From assembly GCF_001618865.1 (NCBI RefSeq), contig NZ_CP015136.1, positions 3,693,001 to 3,757,000 of the forward strand: a stretch of DNA of 64,000 bases, written 5' to 3'. The notes below the pieces were generated by a model. It did no database searches. It was not told where the DNA came from and saw nothing but the letters and a program-made list of their open reading frames with translations. The position numbers and the translations under genes are program-made. The DNA is from Luteitalea pratensis (GTDB taxonomy: Bacteria; Acidobacteriota; Vicinamibacteria; Vicinamibacterales; Vicinamibacteraceae). Below, piece after piece: positions 45,118-55,649 of this stretch (positions are counted from its first letter, which is position 1; each line of letters starts with the position of its first letter).

Positions 45118-46248
45118 TCACAGGGGGACGACCTGCACCGTCGCATCCGGAACGGCCCGCAGGAAGCGGTCGAGTGTCGACCCCTTCCATAGCAGTTCGA
45201 TGGCCGACCTGGCGGTCTGGCCAAAGATGACGTGCGTCACGCCTTCGCGTTGCGCAAACGCGATCAGCCCGTCCGCCGCCTTCCCGGCCTTGACGTTCAC
45301 AACCGTGGCGCCGAGCGATTCCGCGAGCCGGATGTTCTGCTGCAGCGCCTCGGCGTCACCCGCCTTGATGTGGGCCGGTGTTTCGGCCGGCGTTTCCACG
45401 TAGACGGCGTACCAGCGCGAGCCGAGCCGCCCGGCAATGCGCGCGCCGGTGCGGATCACGCGCGGCGCCTCCGGGTTCGAACTCATGCAGACCATCACGC
45501 GCTCCGGGATCAGCGGCGGGTCCAGGCCCTCGCGCGCACGATAACCGGCCGCCTTGTCGCCGACATCGTCGGCAACCACGCGCAGCGCGAGTTCGCGCAA
45601 CGTCGAGAGGTTGCCCTTGCGGAAGAAGTTCGTCAGCGCGTGCTCGATCTTCTCGGGACGGTAGATGCGGCCCTCGCGCATGCGCGTGCGGAGTTCCTCG
45701 ACGGTGACATCGACGTTCACCACTTCGTCAGCGCGGTCGAGCAACGTGTCGGGGACCGTCTCGCGGACCCGTACGCCGGTGGCCCTGGCAACGGCGTCAT
45801 TCAGCGTCTCGAGGTGCTGGATGTTCACCGCCGTCAACACACCGATGCCGGCGTCGAGTAGCGCGATCACGTCCTGGTAGCGTCTGGCCCGCAGGCTGCC
45901 GGGCGCGTTGGTGTGGGCGAGTTCGTCGACGACACACATCTGCGGATGGCGGGCGACGACGGCATCGACGTCGAGCTCCTCCAGCGTCACGCCGCGATAG
46001 GGCACCCGCCGACGTGGCACCACTTCGAGGCTGCCGACCTGGACCTCCGTGTCGGCTCGCCCGTACGTCTCGACGATACCGATGACCACGTCGAGGCCCT
46101 TGGCCTTCATGGCGTGCGCGTCCTGCAGCATCGAGTACGTCTTGCCGACGCCCGGCGCCGCGCCGATGTACACGCGCAGCCGCGCTCGCGAGCCTTCCTG
46201 CAATTCACTCAGGATGGCGTCGGCTGATCGCCGAGGCTGGTGCGTCAT
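45118..46248 (-). CDS. kdpD: Short KdpD: N-terminal KdpD and USP domains only
   Basis: A 376-aa protein. The KdpD domain with Walker A GAAPGVGKT (29-37), DELAHTNAPGSL and VNIQHLE occupies 1-230, and a universal-stress domain (VMVCMSSNP, HVIFGQTARS) follows. The four transmembrane helices and histidine kinase of full-length KdpD (about 890 aa) are absent, and the stop falls at the natural end of the USP domain, so this is a short form rather than a frameshift. It follows kdpB by 13 bp. It may bind nucleotides such as c-di-AMP, as shown for other KdpD USP domains. Confidence 0.9.
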   Translation of the reverse strand: MTHQPRRSADAILSELQEGSRARLRVYIGAAPGVGKTYSMLQDAHAMKAKGLDVVIGIVETYGRADTEVQVGSLEVVPRRRVPYRGVTLEELDVDAVVARHPQMCVVDELAHTNAPGSLRARRYQDVIALLDAGIGVLTAVNIQHLETLNDAVARATGVRVRETVPDTLLDRADEVVNVDVTVEELRTRMREGRIYRPEKIEHALTNFFRKGNLSTLRELALRVVADDVGDKAAGYRAREGLDPPLIPERVMVCMSSNPEAPRVIRTGARIAGRLGSRWYAVYVETPAETPAHIKAGDAEALQQNIRLAESLGATVVNVKAGKAADGLIAFAQREGVTHVIFGQTARSAIELLWKGSTLDRFLRAVPDATVQVVPL

Positions 46249-46261
46249 CGGCACGCCCTCG

Positions 46262-48296
<2,035 letters not shown>

Positions 48297-48304
<8 letters not shown>

Positions 48305-48902
48305 GAGTCGAGTCCTGTCGAGTATCGGCGCGGCGCGGCACGTCCGCATCCAGCGCCAAATTCAGTTGCAGCACGTTCACGCGGGACCGTCCAAGGACGC
48401 CAAACGTGGGAGGCTCGGTGTGTGCCGCGACGATCTGGCGCACGACGTCGACGCTGACGCCGCGAGCCCTCGCGACGCGGGCGACCTGCACGTCGACGGC
48501 GGCCGGCGAGAGGTGCGGATCGAGTCCCGCGCCGCTGGCCGTCACCAGGTCGGCCGGGATGGCGCCGCTCGTGAACATCTCCCGCTGGCGGACGGCCGCG
48601 ACGCGGTCGCCAACGGCCTTCAGGTGATCAGGATTGGTGGGGCCGAAGTTGGTCCCGCCCGTGGACGCGGCGTTGTAGTCGACGGCTGACGGCCGCGGGT
48701 GGACGTACGCCTCGCCCTCGAAAGGCTGCGCGATCAACGTCGAGCCGATGATCGAGCCATCGGCTCGCATGACGAGCGAGCCCTGCGCCTGGTGGCGGAA
48801 GGCCGTTTGCGCCAGGCCCCAGACCGCGAAGGGGTAGGCACCGCCAAAGAGCAACATCGTCGCCATCGCGAAGCGGACACCGCGAACCAGGTCCATGGTC
48901 AT
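48297..48902 (-). CDS. kdpC: Potassium-transporting ATPase, KdpC subunit
   Basis: A 201-aa subunit with one N-terminal transmembrane helix (about 10-28). The conserved [21 protein letters not shown] region follows, then [13 protein letters not shown] and [10 protein letters not shown] overlaps the kdpA stop (ATGA). KdpC stabilises the KdpFABC complex. Confidence 0.97.
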
Positions 48903-50614
48903 CGCATGACTCCTTGCGAGAGGTGCTCCGCCATGGGCCCGAGCACGGCCACCGGAAGGAACATCAGGAGACCGATGATGATCGTGACGCCCCAGAGCAT
49001 CGTCCCGAAGGTCACCGAGTCGGCGCGCAGCGAACCGGCGCTCGCTTCGGTGGCCGGCTTTGTCGCCAGCGACGCGACCAACGCGACGGGTGCGATGATC
49101 GGGATGTAGCGCGACAGCAGCATCACCAGGCCGGTCGCGACGTTCCAGAACGGCGTGTTGTCGCCAAGCCCCTCGAATCCCGATCCGTTGTTGGCCGCCG
49201 CCGAGGTGAACTCGTAGAGCATCTCCGAGAATCCGTGCGGCCCCGGGTTCTTCAGCCAGCCGAGCGCCGTACCCGGATCGGTCGCCTGCACCCACACGAC
49301 GCAGGCGATCGCCGTCATCACGAGGATGACGAGGGGGTGCCACAGCAGCGCCAGGCTCGCCAGCTTCATCTCGTGAGCTTCGACTTTCTTGCCCAGGAAC
49401 TCAGGTGTCCGGCCGACCATCATGCCGGCCACGAATACCGTCACGATCAGGTAGAGCACCATGTTGATCAAACCGACGCCGACGCCGCCGAAGACGTTGT
49501 TCAGCCACATGCCGGCCAGTAGCATGAGGCCGCCGAGCGGTGTCATCGAGTCGTGCATCGCATTGACCGACCCGTTGGAGGTGACCGTCGTCGTGACCGC
49601 CCACAGCGCCGACAGTCCAGAGCCGAATCGCACTTCCTTTCCCTCGAGGGACCCCGCAGTGTGGTCGACGCCAATGGCGGTCAGCGGCAAGCTTCCGGCG
49701 CGCTCCCACACCGTGGCGCCGACGACCATCGGCACGTAGATGGCCAGCATGGTGGCAAACACCACCACAGCGAGCCGCCGGCGACCGACGAAGTGCCCGA
49801 GCGTCCACACCATCGCCATCGGGATGGCGGCGATCGACCAGGTCTCGACGAAATTCGACAGCGGCGTCGGGTTCTCGAACGGATGGGCGGAGTTCGGCCC
49901 GAAATAGCCGCCGCCATTGGTGCCGAGCTGCTTGATGGCGACTTCGGGCGCGACCATGCCGCGTGCGATCGACTGTGCCCTTCCTTCCACCGTGGTCGCC
50001 GCAGACGCGCCGCCGTAGGTCACCGGCACGCCCTGCCACACCAGCAGGACGGCCACCACCATCGCCAGCGGCAGCAACACGCGCACGCTGGCGCGTGCGC
50101 AGTCGCGGTAGAAGTTGCCGAGCGTCGCGAGACGGTTGCCGGCAAGCCCGCGAAACACGGCGATACACGCGGCGATGCCCGTGGCGGCGGTCACAAATTG
50201 CAGCCAGACGATCACGAACAGCTGCGAGAACGTGGACAGACCCGTCTCGCCGCTGTAGTGCTGCAGGTTCGTGTTGGTGGTGAAGCTCGACGCCGTGTTG
50301 AAGGCCAGCGTGGGATCCATGCCACCGATGCGGTCAGGGTTGAGCGGCAGCCGTGCCTGCACGGTCAGCACCCCGAAGGCGACCACCCACATCACGACGT
50401 TGGATGCGAGCAGGCTGACGACGTATGCCCGCCAGTCCTGCTCCTCGATGGACACGCCCGTGGCTCGCAGCACCAGGCGCTCGATGGGTTCGAAGACGGT
50501 GTCGAGCCAGGTGCGCTGGTCGGTGAAGACTTTCCAGATGTATCGCCCGAGCGGCAGGCTCGTGGCGACGACGATCGCGATGATCGCGAGGTTGATGACG
50601 ATGTCGCTCCCCAT
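48899..50614 (-). CDS. kdpA: Potassium-transporting ATPase, KdpA subunit
   Basis: A 571-aa K+ channel-like subunit with about ten transmembrane helices. Selectivity-filter loops such as NTASSFTTNTNLQHYSGE, GTNGGGYFGPNSAHPFENP and FTSAAANNGSGFEGL are conserved. ATG at 50614, five bases after the kdpF stop. Confidence 0.98.
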   Translation of the reverse strand: MGSDIVINLAIIAIVVATSLPLGRYIWKVFTDQRTWLDTVFEPIERLVLRATGVSIEEQDWRAYVVSLLASNVVMWVVAFGVLTVQARLPLNPDRIGGMDPTLAFNTASSFTTNTNLQHYSGETGLSTFSQLFVIVWLQFVTAATGIAACIAVFRGLAGNRLATLGNFYRDCARASVRVLLPLAMVVAVLLVWQGVPVTYGGASAATTVEGRAQSIARGMVAPEVAIKQLGTNGGGYFGPNSAHPFENPTPLSNFVETWSIAAIPMAMVWTLGHFVGRRRLAVVVFATMLAIYVPMVVGATVWERAGSLPLTAIGVDHTAGSLEGKEVRFGSGLSALWAVTTTVTSNGSVNAMHDSMTPLGGLMLLAGMWLNNVFGGVGVGLINMVLYLIVTVFVAGMMVGRTPEFLGKKVEAHEMKLASLALLWHPLVILVMTAIACVVWVQATDPGTALGWLKNPGPHGFSEMLYEFTSAAANNGSGFEGLGDNTPFWNVATGLVMLLSRYIPIIAPVALVASLATKPATEASAGSLRADSVTFGTMLWGVTIIIGLLMFLPVAVLGPMAEHLSQGVMR

Positions 50615-50619
50615 GGCGA

Positions 50620-50700
50620 TCAGAAGCGCTCCGGACGCAGCATGGCGTAGACCAGGTAAACGAAGGCGAGCAGGACGAGACACAGGGCGACGAGAGTCAT
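50620..50700 (-). CDS. kdpF: KdpF small membrane subunit
   Basis: A 26-aa single-helix peptide, MTLVALCLVLLAFVYLVYAM followed by LRPERF, immediately upstream of kdpA. Length, hydrophobic helix and the Y-x-x-L-x-P-E-x-F ending match KdpF, which stabilises KdpABC. The 139 bp up to nhaA hold no further gene, and no riboswitch was recognised. Confidence 0.88.
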   Translation of the reverse strand: MTLVALCLVLLAFVYLVYAMLRPERF

Positions 50701-50839
50701 GGCGTCGTTACAGACAGTAGGGAGGTTGCCCTGAAGGCGGGACAAGGAGTGCCTCAAGAAGTCCTGAGGAGCGCGGTCGTCGACGACGCTCGGTGCTCGA
50801 GGCATCGGCACCAGAGAGCCACCGCGGCGACGGCGACTC

Positions 50840-52048
50840 TCAGTGCGCCTGGCGGGCGAACCTGCCGACGCCGAGCAGCATTGCTGCAGCCACTGCCAGC
50901 GGTGCGCCGGCAAGGCTCAGGAGCACGCCCATGCTCAGTTCCGATCGCAGCTGTCCCGGCGGCAGGATCGCGGCAGAGAAGAACAAGCCGACACTCAGGC
51001 CCATCGCGGCGAGCAGTCCGGCGACGATCAACTCGCGCCATCCGACACGCTGCGGCAGATGGAAGCCGAGGGCCAGCGCCAGCCCGGTTCCCGCCAGCAG
51101 GCCCACGGGGCGGCCGAAGACGACCGCCAGGGGCAGTGCCCATGTGCCGGCTTCGAGCGCGCCCATCGGCACGCCCGCATTGACGAGGCCGAAGAAGAAC
51201 AGCGCGACCTGTGCCGGATAGCGCCACCACACCTCGAACTGGCTGAGCGTGTCCTTGGCGTCCGGTTTCGCGTCGACGAAGAAACCGGGATCGCGCTTGG
51301 CGTGCGGGAGGAACGGCACGATCGGCACCAACGCCAACGCCGGGTGCAGGCCGCTCCAGTAGAGGCCGAACCACGACAGGCCACCGGCGCCGATCAGGTA
51401 GGGCCAGAAGCTCCGGACGCGCAGTCTCCGAAGGCCAGCGGCGATGGCGAGCGCGCTGCCGACAAACAGCGCGCCGACCGTAAGGTGTGGATTGCCGGTC
51501 GGGTTGAACAGCGTCAACGCCACGAACCCCAGCGCGTCGGAGGAGATGCCCAGCAGCAGGAAGAGCGGCACGATCGGGTGCGGCTTGAAGATCAGCCGCG
51601 CGACGAAGTATCCGATCGCCAGATCGGTCGCCAGCGTGGCTGGCCAGCCGGCCGCCAGCATCGGATCGTCGAAGACGTCGACGAGGCGTAGATGCACGAG
51701 CGCCGGCACCGCGGTGGCGCCCAGCGACGCCACCACCGGCAGCATGGCGCGCCGCCAAGGGTGGAGCACCCCTCCCGGCGCCGTGGCCTCGACGACCTCC
51801 TTGGTGATCAGCCCGAAGAACAGCGCGATGGCGACGTCGTTGACGGCAAACGCGATCGCGAAGGTGAAGCGGTAGTAGCTTTCGGGCTCGATGTTGACCC
51901 ACGCCAGCGCCGCCAGCACGCCGGCCGGCAGCAGCAGGAGGTGCTCGACGGCAAAGCGCGACAGGCGCGGCACGCTGGCGCGCACGCGGCGACGCAACTT
52001 GCGTCGTCGTGGCTCACCGCCGCTCGGTCGTGGCGTTTCATCCGTCAT
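50840..52048 (-). CDS. nhaA: NhaA-type Na+/H+ antiporter
   Basis: A 402-aa NhaA-family protein with about twelve helices. FAVNDVAIALFFGLITKE and AGWPATLATDLAIGY (D142, equivalent to E. coli D133) are conserved. The ion-site pair, Asp163-Asp164 in E. coli, reads S170-D171 here (LLGISSDALGF), so one of the two aspartates is replaced. Transport may therefore differ in proton coupling. It lies upstream of kdpF on the same strand, pairing Na+ export with K+ import. Confidence 0.9.
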   Translation of the reverse strand: MTDETPRPSGGEPRRRKLRRRVRASVPRLSRFAVEHLLLLPAGVLAALAWVNIEPESYYRFTFAIAFAVNDVAIALFFGLITKEVVEATAPGGVLHPWRRAMLPVVASLGATAVPALVHLRLVDVFDDPMLAAGWPATLATDLAIGYFVARLIFKPHPIVPLFLLLGISSDALGFVALTLFNPTGNPHLTVGALFVGSALAIAAGLRRLRVRSFWPYLIGAGGLSWFGLYWSGLHPALALVPIVPFLPHAKRDPGFFVDAKPDAKDTLSQFEVWWRYPAQVALFFFGLVNAGVPMGALEAGTWALPLAVVFGRPVGLLAGTGLALALGFHLPQRVGWRELIVAGLLAAMGLSVGLFFSAAILPPGQLRSELSMGVLLSLAGAPLAVAAAMLLGVGRFARQAH

Positions 52049-52078
52049 GCCATGCCTCGTCCGTGTCTGCCGCGTCTC

Positions 52079-52933
52079 TTAGCGCTGCCGGCTAATCCGG
52101 CCGGAATCCACCGTGTTGCCGGTGCGGGAGATCACCTGGAAATACATCTCTGCGCCGGCGACCTCCACCAGCATGAAGCTCTGGTCCTGATCGAAGGACG
52201 CGGCCGTCTGGTCCGTCGGGTTCATGTTCCCGGCTCGCAACTGACCGGCGGCGCCGGACACAAAATAGTAGATGCCCTTCTGCGGCTTGAGCCGTTCGTA
52301 CACGTGGTCGTGACCGGAGAACACCACGTTGACGCCGTGCTTGACGAAGATGGGTTCGAGCAGGACCCGTAAGTCGACCGACGAGCCATGGCGATCCGCA
52401 TTCGAATAGAGCGGATGGTGGAAGTAGCAGATCTTCCACTCCTCGGTCGCCTGCTGCAGGGCGTTGTCGATCCACGCCACCTGCCTGGCGTCCATATAGG
52501 TGCTGTCGAGCGCGAAGAACCTGACGTTCCCGCGGGCGTAGCTGTAGTACCGCTGGCCGTTCATGTTGAACGGCTTGTACGACACGTTCTCGGGCCGATC
52601 ATGGTTGCCGAGCGACGCCTGGAACTTCACCCCCGCCCGCAGCAGCGGCGCATACGGCGCCTCGAACTTCTTCACGAAGTCGGCCGGCTTCTGGCCGCCG
52701 TACATGTTGTCGCCCAGCATGATGACGAGATCGAATGGAAAGGTCCCGTGCAGACGGGCCATCTGCGCGCCGACTTCGTACTGCGGCGGGTCGCCGGTGC
52801 CATTGTCGCCGATGGCGGCAAACTTGAGGGATCCCGATCGGTTGGGAAGTGGCGCCGGGGTCTGGCCACCAATGACGGCGGATGCCGCGGCAACGGCAAG
52901 GGCGAGGACCAGCCCTCGGACCCGGGCGTTCAC
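52079..52933 (-). CDS. Exported metallophosphoesterase (purple-acid-phosphatase-like)
   Basis: A 284-aa calcineurin-like phosphoesterase. Metal motifs in order: AAIGDNGTG (D..), VIMLGDNMYG (GD), SLGNHD (GNHD), YFHHPLYS and VVFSGHDHVYER (GHDH). The presumed signal peptide ends AVIGGQ, consistent with periplasmic location. A GTG at 52933 is preferred for this signal although AGGAG is only two bases away; a GTG at 52969 adds 12 residues. The gene is divergent from the TonB receptor. Confidence 0.85.
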   Translation of the reverse strand: MNARVRGLVLALAVAAASAVIGGQTPAPLPNRSGSLKFAAIGDNGTGDPPQYEVGAQMARLHGTFPFDLVIMLGDNMYGGQKPADFVKKFEAPYAPLLRAGVKFQASLGNHDRPENVSYKPFNMNGQRYYSYARGNVRFFALDSTYMDARQVAWIDNALQQATEEWKICYFHHPLYSNADRHGSSVDLRVLLEPIFVKHGVNVVFSGHDHVYERLKPQKGIYYFVSGAAGQLRAGNMNPTDQTAASFDQDQSFMLVEVAGAEMYFQVISRTGNTVDSGRISRQR

Positions 52934-53097
52934 GACTCCTTCCAATCGGCCAGGCCGTCTGGGGCGCACGTCCGCTATTATTCTGCGTTCTGCATGAACG
53001 GCAAATGACGCCGGGATCCGGTCATACTCGGTTCATCACGTCCGCGGTAACCTGCCGGTGCCCCCCCGGCCAAGCTCGCGTCTCATCATGAGGTCGC

Positions 53098-55617
53098 GTG
53101 GTGTCAACGGTGCTCACGATTCTCGCCACGTTCTGTGCCTGCACGCTGAACGTCGTCCCGGTCACGTCGCTGGGACTGGTACCGCCGCCGCCCTGGCGGA
53201 TGCAGGACGTCGCATCACAGTCACCGCTCGCTCAGCCGCCGTCGTCGGACGCCGGCCGGGTCGTCGTGACCATCGCGCTGGAAGGCGTACGCATTCCCGG
53301 CGTGTCGACGTCGCTTCGCAGCGTCGACGCACGCGTCGCGGTGGCGCAAACGGTCAGCGACTCGGTCGGCCAGGTGACGTTTCCGGACGTGGCTGCGGGC
53401 CGGTACGTCGTCGCCACTTCGCGCGAGGGATTCGCCACCGGCGAGTCGGCGCCGTTCACGGTGCACGGTGGTGCGACGAAACAGGTACTCGTCGAGATGC
53501 GGCTCACGTTCGTCCGCGAAAGCGTGGAGGTGGTGGTGCCTGCCAATTCGCCGACCGAGAGCCTGCAACCGGTGGCCGTCAGCGACGTGTTGAGCGGTGC
53601 CAAGATGGACGTCCAGCCGCTGGCGGGCGACGACTTCCAGTCGCTACTGACGGTGCTCCCGAGCGTCATCCGGGGGCCGGAAGGCCGGCTGGGCATCAAG
53701 GGCGGCGGTCCGACCACGGGCGCCCTGCAACTCAGTAGCGCCAGCCTCAACGATCCGTCCACCGGTGACTTCGACCTGGAACTGCCGGGAGGCGCTGTGG
53801 AGTCGGTCGAGGTGCTGTCGAACCCTTTCGCGGCCGAATACGGCCGGTTCTCGACGAGCGTGACGCAAGTCCGCACCAAGCGCGGCACCAACGACTGGGT
53901 CGTCAAGCCCGACAACCTCATGCCCGGATTCGGCAAGGGCTTCGGGTTCGTCAACAAGTTCGAACCGCGGCTGTCCATTTCGGGCCCGATCAAGAAGGAT
54001 CGCCTGCTGTTGGGCCAGTACCTGCAGTACCGGTTCGCCCGAACGCCGGTCAGGAGCCTGCCCGGCGAGCCGCAGATCGGTGTGGACAGCTTCGACTCCT
54101 TCACACGGCTCGACGCGGTGCTGTCGTCACGTCATTCGCTGACCGGCGGCGTCATCTACTTTCCGCGCAAGATCACCAACGCCACGCTCTCGACGTTCCG
54201 TCCCGAGGAGACGACGCCGAAGTTCACGCAGGAGGGATTCTCCGCCGGGGCGGTCGACCGCCTGATTCTCTCGGCGCACGCCGTCCTCGAGTCGACGCTC
54301 GCCCTGCGTACCTTCGAGGTGGATCAGAAGACACAGGGCGAGTTGCCGATGACCTATGCCCCCCAGGGGCAGAGCGGGAACTTCTTCAACCGCCAGGAGC
54401 GCGATGTCCGCAGCACGCAGCTCGTCGAAGCGCTGACATTCTCGAAGAACGGATGGCTCGGCCAGCATGTGTTCAAGGTCGGCCTCGACCTGCAGCACAC
54501 CCGCTTCGATGGCATCAACTTCAGCCAGCAGCTCGACGTCGTCCGTCTCGACGGCTCGCTCGCCGAGCGCACGCGCTATTCGCCTCCCTCGACCGACCCC
54601 GAGGTCAGCGGCACCGAGGTCGCCGTCTTCGCGCAGGACCGCTGGCGGGTGAACGATCGCCTGAACCTCGAGCTGGGCTTTCGGACCGACCGGGACGCGG
54701 TTGTCGACGTCGTCAACTACTCGCCCCGCATCGGCGTGTCGATCAGCGTGCTGCCGGAGGGGCGCGGCATTCTCCGCGGTGGGTTCGGCAAGTTCGCCGA
54801 GCGGACGCCGCTGAACGTCGGCGCGTTCACGAAGTACGACATGCAGACCGTGACCAGGTTCGCACCCGACGGCACGCCGCTCGCTGTCCCGATCACGTTT
54901 GCGCACGTCATCGACGGCGCCCTGACGACGCCCGAGAGCATCGTCCAGACAGTCGCCTGGGATCAACGCTTCGGCCGGCGGGTGTTCGTCAAGGCCGCCT
55001 ACCTGCATCGCAACGGATCGCACGCGTACAGGATCGACCCGGATCCGGCCCGCGGCGTGCTCACACTCGCCTCGGCCGGCGCGTCCAGGTACTGGGAGGT
55101 GGAGACCACTGGTCGATACCTCGCCAGCGAACACTCAGACGTGACCGTCTCGTATGTCCGATCCCGCAGCACCAGGGATCTGAACGACTACGACCAGTTC
55201 TTCGGCAACTTCAGGAACCCGATCATCCGTTCGAACGAGAACGGGCCCAGCCCGACCGACGTGCCCAACCGGCTGCTCGTTCGCGGCACCCTCGGCCTGC
55301 CGGGGCGGTGGGTGCTGTCGCCCCTCTACGAATGGCGCACGGGTTTTCCGTGGTCAGCGGTGAACGAGTTCCAGGACTTCGTCGGAGAGCGCAACCGATC
55401 GGGCCGCCTGCCGACCGTCTCGTCGTTCGACTTCACGCTCACGCGTCCGTGGCACTTCGGAAAGTACCGCTTCACGGGAGGCATCAAGGTGTACAACCTG
55501 CTGGACTCCGGCAACGAGCGCGACGTGCAGGCCAACATCACGGCGCCAGACTATGGCCGGTTCTACAATCCGATCCAGCGCTCGATTGGATTCGTCCTGG
55601 GTACGACGCGACCATGA
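53098..55617 (+). CDS. TonB-dependent receptor with carboxypeptidase-regulatory-like N-domain
   Basis: An 839-aa outer-membrane protein. Signal-like N-terminus, then a carboxypeptidase-regulatory-like beta-sandwich (about 55-140, VTFPDVAAGRYVVATSREGF). A plug domain follows (VEVVVPANSPTESLQP, then VEVLSNPFAAEYGRFS), and a large beta-barrel ends FVLGTTRP. Probably imports a large substrate with TonB energy. GTG start at 53098; an adjacent GTG at 53101 is equally possible. Confidence 0.88.
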   Translation: MVSTVLTILATFCACTLNVVPVTSLGLVPPPPWRMQDVASQSPLAQPPSSDAGRVVVTIALEGVRIPGVSTSLRSVDARVAVAQTVSDSVGQVTFPDVAAGRYVVATSREGFATGESAPFTVHGGATKQVLVEMRLTFVRESVEVVVPANSPTESLQPVAVSDVLSGAKMDVQPLAGDDFQSLLTVLPSVIRGPEGRLGIKGGGPTTGALQLSSASLNDPSTGDFDLELPGGAVESVEVLSNPFAAEYGRFSTSVTQVRTKRGTNDWVVKPDNLMPGFGKGFGFVNKFEPRLSISGPIKKDRLLLGQYLQYRFARTPVRSLPGEPQIGVDSFDSFTRLDAVLSSRHSLTGGVIYFPRKITNATLSTFRPEETTPKFTQEGFSAGAVDRLILSAHAVLESTLALRTFEVDQKTQGELPMTYAPQGQSGNFFNRQERDVRSTQLVEALTFSKNGWLGQHVFKVGLDLQHTRFDGINFSQQLDVVRLDGSLAERTRYSPPSTDPEVSGTEVAVFAQDRWRVNDRLNLELGFRTDRDAVVDVVNYSPRIGVSISVLPEGRGILRGGFGKFAERTPLNVGAFTKYDMQTVTRFAPDGTPLAVPITFAHVIDGALTTPESIVQTVAWDQRFGRRVFVKAAYLHRNGSHAYRIDPDPARGVLTLASAGASRYWEVETTGRYLASEHSDVTVSYVRSRSTRDLNDYDQFFGNFRNPIIRSNENGPSPTDVPNRLLVRGTLGLPGRWVLSPLYEWRTGFPWSAVNEFQDFVGERNRSGRLPTVSSFDFTLTRPWHFGKYRFTGGIKVYNLLDSGNERDVQANITAPDYGRFYNPIQRSIGFVLGTTRP

Positions 55618-55649
55618 ACCGGGCAGTCGCTCGCGTCGCGGTGGCCACG

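Noticed and set aside
49553-50650. 365-codon plus-strand frame opposite kdpA
   Set aside because: His/Arg-rich shadow of kdpA.
50701-50839. Riboswitch (ydaO/c-di-AMP type) upstream of kdp
   Set aside because: No conserved stem architecture could be recognised in the 139-bp gap.
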